DNA of 15,948 nucleotides from Holosporales bacterium (GTDB taxonomy: Bacteria; Pseudomonadota; Alphaproteobacteria; BNTO01). This document shows positions 12,328 to 15,948 of this stretch, one piece after another. The stretch lies in NCBI GenBank assembly GCA_031270515.1, contig JAISXM010000029.1:1-15948 (forward strand), given 5' to 3'. How positions within the stretch are numbered: the stretch's first letter is position 1; every line of letters begins with the position of its first letter. The notes under the pieces were generated by a model that saw only the letters and a program-made list of their open reading frames with translations, was not told the origin of the DNA and did not search any database. The position numbers and the translations under genes were made by a program.

Positions 12328-13869
12328 CTATACGGCTAAGCTTGGACCAGATTCAAATATTATGGCAGATAAGTTGGGACATCCAGGGCAACAACATTCA
12401 CGGATGTCCCCTACGCTTAGCGACAAGGAATCACGAAGATCACATTCTATACGACGCAGTTTTGACAAATATTCAAATGTTATGGAGGATAAGTTTTCAC
12501 ATTTAGAGAAGCAAGACGCATATAATACCTCTACGCTGGATGGAATACGGATAGATAACAAAGACGAACAACCACTAAAAGCGCATATTTCGATCCGGAT
12601 CAGTTTGGAGTCAGACTCAAATGTCACGAGGGATAAGTTGTTACAAAAGAAGAAGCAACACTCACCGATTACCTCTACGCTGGATGGAATACAGATCGAT
12701 GACAAGGAAAAACAATAACGAAAAGCGCTTCTTGCGATCTGGCTCAGCTTGGAGTCAGATTCAAATGTTGCGATGGCTAAGTTCTTACTCCTAGAGAAGC
12801 AAAAGTCACAGATGACCTCGACGCTGGATGGAAAACAGATAGACTCCAAGGAAGGACACTCACTAAACGCGTATGTTTCGATCCGGCGAAGCTTGGAGTC
12901 AGATTCAAATGTTACGGTGGCTAAGTTGCGACCTCCAAAGAAGCAACGCTCACGGAGGAACTCTACACTAGATGGAATACAGATGGATGACAAGGAAAAA
13001 CAATAACTAAACGCGCCTTCTCCGAGACTGCTCAGTTCGGAGCCAGATTCAAATATTACGGTGGATAAGCTACCCGCATAGAAGCAACGCCTACCGATGA
13101 CCTCTACACTGGGTGGAAGACAGATCGATAATAAGGAATGACAACTGACAAACGCATTTGCTCCGATACTGCGCAGCCGTGAGTTAGGTTCAAACGTCAA
13201 TATGGACAATTGGTCACATTCACAGAAACACTTATCAGATATGGTAATTACACTGGATGGAACACATAAATGTGGCAAGGAAGAGCATTTGTCAAAAGTG
13301 CTTTCGCTGAGTTCCTCCAGGCGAATATCGAGGGAAAAGTGTACACAAAGTAGGCTGCGGCAATCATAAAAACAATCTCGCCCCATCGAGGCAACCCCTT
13401 GTGGAATGCAAATGGACTGTAACGATGAGCACCTTTTGAAAGCGTCGTTTCCTATTCGGGTAAGCTTGGAGTTGGATTCAAACGCGACGACAGCCAGATG
13501 GGCGTACTTTTCGAAACAACCAAAACAAATATCCACAACGCTACCCGGGATACACAGACTAAGTAAACATTCGTTTGGAAGACCAATCTGTGGACTTGCC
13601 AACGCTATGACTCTGTAAGCGAGACCCTCGAGTACTATTAGCGATCGGGGAAACGCTCGCGATCGGGGAAAAGCTAGCGATATGGAAAAATCTAGCGATC
13701 GGGAAAAGCTATTTAGGCCAATGTACGCACACGCAGTGTTTTCTCTGCCAATGAGGCAGTACGTGTCGCCGTCGATTGCAATGGCAGGAGAGTTTGAACA
13801 CAACTCGCTTATTCCAGATGACGCGACTGTCAAAATAGCAGTAATTAGGATGTTTTTTATGGACTTCAT
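12328..13869 (-). CDS. secreted BspA-type LRR_5 protein with near-identical superrepeats
   Basis: 513 residues. The N-terminus (MKSIKNILITAILTVASSGI, to about residue 30) is a likely signal peptide. After a hexapeptide repeat (about 54-78, FPRS units) the protein is almost all LRR_5 modules. They are arranged as superrepeats of about 48 residues alternating two forms: SICIPSSVEVIGxxCFxxCxN and LxxVTFESDSKLxRIxxxAF. At least five copies are similar enough to be obvious in the DNA at about 144-bp spacing, which points to recent duplication or gene conversion. Cys is unusually frequent (CF and CC pairs). It is a probable surface or secreted binding protein; the ligand is unknown. It ends 117 bp before the grpE start on the same strand. 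GGAAAAAG just before the ATG is a weak ribosome site. Confidence 0.85.
   Translation of the reverse strand: MKSIKNILITAILTVASSGISELCSNSPAIAIDGDTYCLIGRENTACAYIGLNSFSRSLDFSISLAFPRSRAFPRSLIVLEGLAYRVIALASPQIGLPNECLLSLCIPGSVVDICFGCFEKYAHLAVVAFESNSKLTRIGNDAFKRCSSLQSICIPQGVASMGRDCFYDCRSLLCVHFSLDIRLEELSESTFDKCSSLPHLCVPSSVITISDKCFCECDQLSILTFEPNSRLRSIGANAFVSCHSLLSICLPPSVEVIGRRCFYAGSLSTVIFESGSELSSLGEGAFSYCFSLSSICIPSSVEFLRERCFFGGRNLATVTFESDSKLRRIETYAFSECPSLESICFPSSVEVICDFCFSRSKNLAIATFESDSKLSQIARSAFRYCFSLSSICIPSSVEVIGECCFFFCNNLSLVTFESDSKLIRIEICAFSGCSSLLSIRIPSSVEVLYASCFSKCENLSSITFEYLSKLRRIECDLRDSLSLSVGDIRECCCPGCPNLSAIIFESGPSLAV
12342..13500 (-). repeat. about 144-bp tandem superrepeats in the LRR gene
   Basis: The plus-strand landmark CTTGGAGTCAGATTCAAATG and its variants recur near 12604, 12749, 12892 and 13034, with more diverged copies near 12342, 12466, 13180 and 13468. 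A second landmark, CTGGATGGAATACAGAT, recurs with the same period. Confidence 0.8.
13641..13712 (-). repeat. 18-bp tandem repeat, four copies (FPRS hexapeptide)
   Basis: The plus-strand units are GCGATCGGGGAAACGCTC, GCGATCGGGGAAAAGCTA, GCGATATGGAAAAATCTA and GCGATCGGGAAAAGCTAT. On the minus strand they encode FSRSLD, FSISLA, FPRSRA and FPRSLI, between the signal peptide and the first LRR module. Confidence 0.9.
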
Positions 13870-14058
13870 GCTTTTTCCGTTAGTGGGGCTAATATAAAGG
13901 GATGGTAACCAGCCTAGCCGCCTTCGTCAATATGAATTCTTCGGAACATCAGGATGAATTCTTCGGAGAGACAGGGCCTACTTATAAAAAAGTTACTACT
14001 CAGCAATGCTATAGCTACGCCCCATGCGACCCTAGACACGTATTCGCTTTAGGCTCGT

Positions 14059-14156
14059 GTATACCTGCCCATAAAAACAATTTGAATTTTTATATTCGTC
14101 GACGCTTTGTATTACAACGAATTTCAAATCGTTTATTATGGGAACCCGGGCTACAC
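14059..14156. repeat. palindromic element copy F (full)
   Basis: GTATACCTGCCCATAAAAAC, followed by AATTTGAA, faces TTCAAATCGTTTATTATGGG, followed by AACCCGGGCTAC. The open frame through it reads HKNNLNFYIRRRFVLQRISN then RLLWEPG. It is the free copy most similar to the ones built into the phosphoesterase genes. Confidence 0.9.
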
Positions 14157-14327
14157 CGTTCGCCGAATGGCCTACCTTCACTCCTTAAACCTCCTTATCT
14201 TGACGCACGGGACCCTGACTATTTTGTCACGATACGAAAAAAACTGAGGAGGGAAATTGGCAAAAGTGGTTGCATTGTTAACCTTTGCAATGACAGAATT
14301 AAAGTTAGGTAAGGCATCTCCTCCGTA

Positions 14328-14352
14328 CAGCCCCCTGGGTGGGTGGGGGCTG
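14328..14352 (+). terminator. G/C-rich hairpin, possible terminator-like structure
   Basis: CAGCCCCC (14328-14335) and GGGGGCTG (14345-14352) can form an 8-bp stem with a 9-nt G-rich loop. Only a short T/A-rich stretch (GGTTATTATAT) follows on the plus strand, without a clean T-run, and no plus-strand gene upstream is certain. Confidence 0.3.
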
Positions 14353-14474
14353 TGGATGGTTATTATATCACAAAAAGATTAAAAAAACGTTAAGAAGATT
14401 TTTATTTTTTATATCCAAACACAAGACGTTTATCAGTGCGTCGTTTCGAAGCGCAAGCTTGCCCAAGCAAAGCC

Positions 14475-14580
14475 GTTCTGTTTGCGGAATTAAGCCCAGG
14501 CGAGGCCGTTCCATTGGCGGAATTACGCAAAACTGCACCGCTACATCAACTTAAGTCCAAGCTGAGCCGTTCCATGTGCG
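14475..14580 (-). repeat. diverged direct repeats across the 3' end of the LRR gene
   Basis: On the minus strand the last codons of the LRR gene (CGCACATGGAACGGCTCAGC, then TTGGACTTAA) recur after the stop as CGCCAATGGAACGGCCTCGC, then CTGGGCTTAA, and again as CGCAAACAGAACGGCTTTGC. The last two are 33 bp apart and the first two 61 bp apart, so the first is out of frame with the others. Confidence 0.65.
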
Positions 14581-15900
14581 TTCGACGTTTGCTATTTTTA
14601 TTATATCTATCAAGCTACCGTCTACATGAACTAACCCTGCTGTGGTTGCAACTGCACTCCCTAAATCCAGAACACTTTGGCAAGAAGGAACATTGGTCAA
14701 TAGAGGAACCCCAGCCCGAGTCAACCCAAGCACACCATTTATATACGCAAGCAACGCCGCGCCGCTTACCGCCTCCAACACATCCGCCCCAGGCGTAAAA
14801 CTAAACGCCGCCACAGATCCAAACTCCCTAGATTTCATATTCGCGCAGGATAATGTCACTCCATTTTCGGCAGCCCCTGCCGTCGTCAAATGTCCGACAA
14901 AGTTTACGGCACAATTTGTCACCCCACGAAAAACAGAGCTCCCAACATACGCAATCTGATCTGACAACGTGATGGAGCGCAATTTAGGACAGTTCAAAAA
15001 TGCATAAGTCGCAACGCTCTCCAATTGTGGGAAATCTACAGATTGCAGAGAGATACAGCCCTGAAAAGCTCCGAGCCCTAACGTTTTTAGGTTCGAAAAC
15101 GACACATGTGTGACAGCAGCATCATCAAAACCATAAGAATCAATGCTCTCAACCATTTCATTTCGCAAAACAATTGTCGTCAAGTTGACATCATTATCAA
15201 AAGTACAAGACGGAATATTTTTTACATTCGCATTATGTATTTCTACCGAAATTAATTGAGAACAGCCAAAAAACAAGCCCTCCCCTAAATTTTTTAGATT
15301 TGGGAGATTGACATGTTTTAGTGCACTGCAGGAATAAAACGTGTGAGTCACAACGCTTTCCAATCGTGGGAAATTTACAGATTGCAGCGATGTACAGCTC
15401 CGAAATGAGCTTGAACCTAGCATGGTCACGTCATCGAATCCTGCGACAGTACGAAGGGATGACGCACCATTGAACGCGCTGTTTGCTACATTAGTGCCCC
15501 AGTGCGGGATGTTTAGGTACTGCAGCTTTTTGGGGCCTTTGGCGAGGTTTTGGATGGCGGTGCGGAGGGCGTCGGTCATTTCGCCGTCCAGCATTATTAG
15601 TTTTTCGAGGCTGGTTAAGTTGGGCCACACAGTGTGTTCTAGGCCGGTTGGAGTGTATCTTTTGACGAGGACTAGCGTTTTTATTGTGGGGAGGGCAGCA
15701 ATTGTTTCAGATGAGAGTGAAGGTTGGTCAAGAAGGAATAAAAACGTTGGGTCGTTAAATACGCGGGCAACTTTTTGTGGGGACGAGAGGAATTTAATAA
15801 ACTCGGATCGTCTGCGCTGTTGCAGAGGAAGGACTAGGTTGCCCATGCCGATGACTAGCGGACGAAGAGCCCTCAGCTGGTTGGATATGCGTTTGCGCAT
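14551..15900 (-). CDS. LRR_5 (BspA-type) protein without signal peptide, distinct C-terminal domain
   Basis: 449 residues. Residues 1-120 are not repeats of the LRR_5 type and carry no signal peptide (MRKRISNQLRALRPLVIGMG, then LPLQQRRRSEFIKFLSS). LRR_5 modules run from about 130 to 335, for example SLQSVNFPRLESVVTHTFYSC and SLQSVDFPQLESVATYAFLNC, which are also near-identical in DNA (about 15340-15399 and 15002-15060). The last 100 or so residues, rich in Ala, Gly, Val and Leu, form a separate unrecognised domain ending TWNGSAWT, a tail also seen in some fibre-like proteins. It could be a cytosolic protein or an effector exported without a cleaved signal; that is inference. The DNA for the first 140 or so codons has the opposite strand G/C bias to the rest, suggesting a mosaic gene. 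Repeats of the last codons continue beyond the stop. No clear ribosome site precedes the ATG. Confidence 0.8.
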   Translation of the reverse strand: MRKRISNQLRALRPLVIGMGNLVLPLQQRRRSEFIKFLSSPQKVARVFNDPTFLFLLDQPSLSSETIAALPTIKTLVLVKRYTPTGLEHTVWPNLTSLEKLIMLDGEMTDALRTAIQNLAKGPKKLQYLNIPHWGTNVANSAFNGASSLRTVAGFDDVTMLGSSSFRSCTSLQSVNFPRLESVVTHTFYSCSALKHVNLPNLKNLGEGLFFGCSQLISVEIHNANVKNIPSCTFDNDVNLTTIVLRNEMVESIDSYGFDDAAVTHVSFSNLKTLGLGAFQGCISLQSVDFPQLESVATYAFLNCPKLRSITLSDQIAYVGSSVFRGVTNCAVNFVGHLTTAGAAENGVTLSCANMKSREFGSVAAFSFTPGADVLEAVSGAALLAYINGVLGLTRAGVPLLTNVPSCQSVLDLGSAVATTAGLVHVDGSLIDIIKIANVERTWNGSAWT

Positions 15901-15948
15901 GATAGGGTCTGATAAATTTTTTTTAGATAATTTTGCTTGAATTTTGCT

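Larger units (their letters stand above)
13870..14550. other. 681-bp intergenic region between two LRR genes
   Basis: It holds the 5' region of the LRR gene at 12328-13869, palindrome F (14059-14156), a G-rich hairpin (14328-14352), an A/T-rich tract (14365-14420) and diverged repeats continuing from the neighbouring gene's 3' end. GAATTCTTCGGA occurs twice at 13933-13967. A 136-codon plus-strand frame (13902-14312) spans palindrome F but has no recognisable domain and no properly spaced ribosome site, so no gene is called. Confidence 0.5.

Noticed and set aside
275..14156. Dispersed repeats as a CRISPR array or insertion-sequence ends
   Set aside because: Copies are palindromic, kilobases apart, without regular spacers, cas genes or an enclosed transposase.
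13902..14312. 136-codon plus-strand frame spanning palindrome F
   Set aside because: No domain, and AAAGGG directly touches the ATG without proper spacing. The frame is open mostly because the element itself is open. Kept only as part of the intergenic entry.
14336..14349. G-run motif as a possible G-quadruplex
   Set aside because: Only three G-runs of three or more are adjacent, so a standard four-run quadruplex is not supported. The 8-bp hairpin explains the stretch better.

Overview
The window looks like part of the chromosome of a host-associated alphaproteobacterium. The cores of Era, GrpE and Ffh read as alphaproteobacterial. The rest is typical of an intracellular symbiont with a repeat-rich genome: three BspA-type leucine-rich-repeat proteins, a duplicated secreted-looking phosphoesterase, an Rpn-type nuclease, and a family of dispersed palindromes very like the palindromic elements of Rickettsia. 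A Rickettsiales/Holosporales-type lineage is my inference; no species can be named from sequence alone.

Layout. 1-230 (minus): start of an Rpn/PD-(D/E)XK transposase-like nuclease, cut by the window edge. 697-1356 (minus): unrecognised protein with a hydrophobic segment and a weak Hcp-like pattern. 1618-3153 (plus): secreted LRR_5 protein. 3417-5738 and 6201-8549 (both minus): tandem paralogous metallophosphoesterase-fold proteins; the first keeps every catalytic motif and the second has lost nearly all of them. 8687-12211 (minus): housekeeping block grpE, ffh, tRNA-Glu(CUC), era. 12328-13869 (minus): second secreted LRR_5 protein. 14551-15900 (minus): third LRR_5 protein, without a signal peptide.

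The most interesting structure is a palindromic element of about 80-100 bp. Its arms read about CCCATAAAAACAATTTGAA and TTCAAATTGTTTGTTATGGG, with outer GTATAC-like ends. Five full copies and one half copy lie in accessory intergenic DNA, usually just 3' of a gene, and one copy supplies the stop codon of the first LRR gene. A recognisable copy also lies in frame inside the N-terminal coding region of both phosphoesterase paralogs, next to their hydrophobic segment. No copy is seen in the housekeeping block.

A second theme is tandem repeats whose unit is a multiple of three, including in housekeeping genes: a 57-bp duplication at the Era N-terminus, 24-bp repeats in a His/Cys-rich GrpE extension, 18-bp and about 144-bp repeats in an LRR gene, a 6-bp Lys-Asp tract, and a 21-bp array that stays open in frame after the stop codon of the inactive phosphoesterase. 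The accessory genes look like fast-evolving surface or effector proteins around a stable core; that functional reading is inference.
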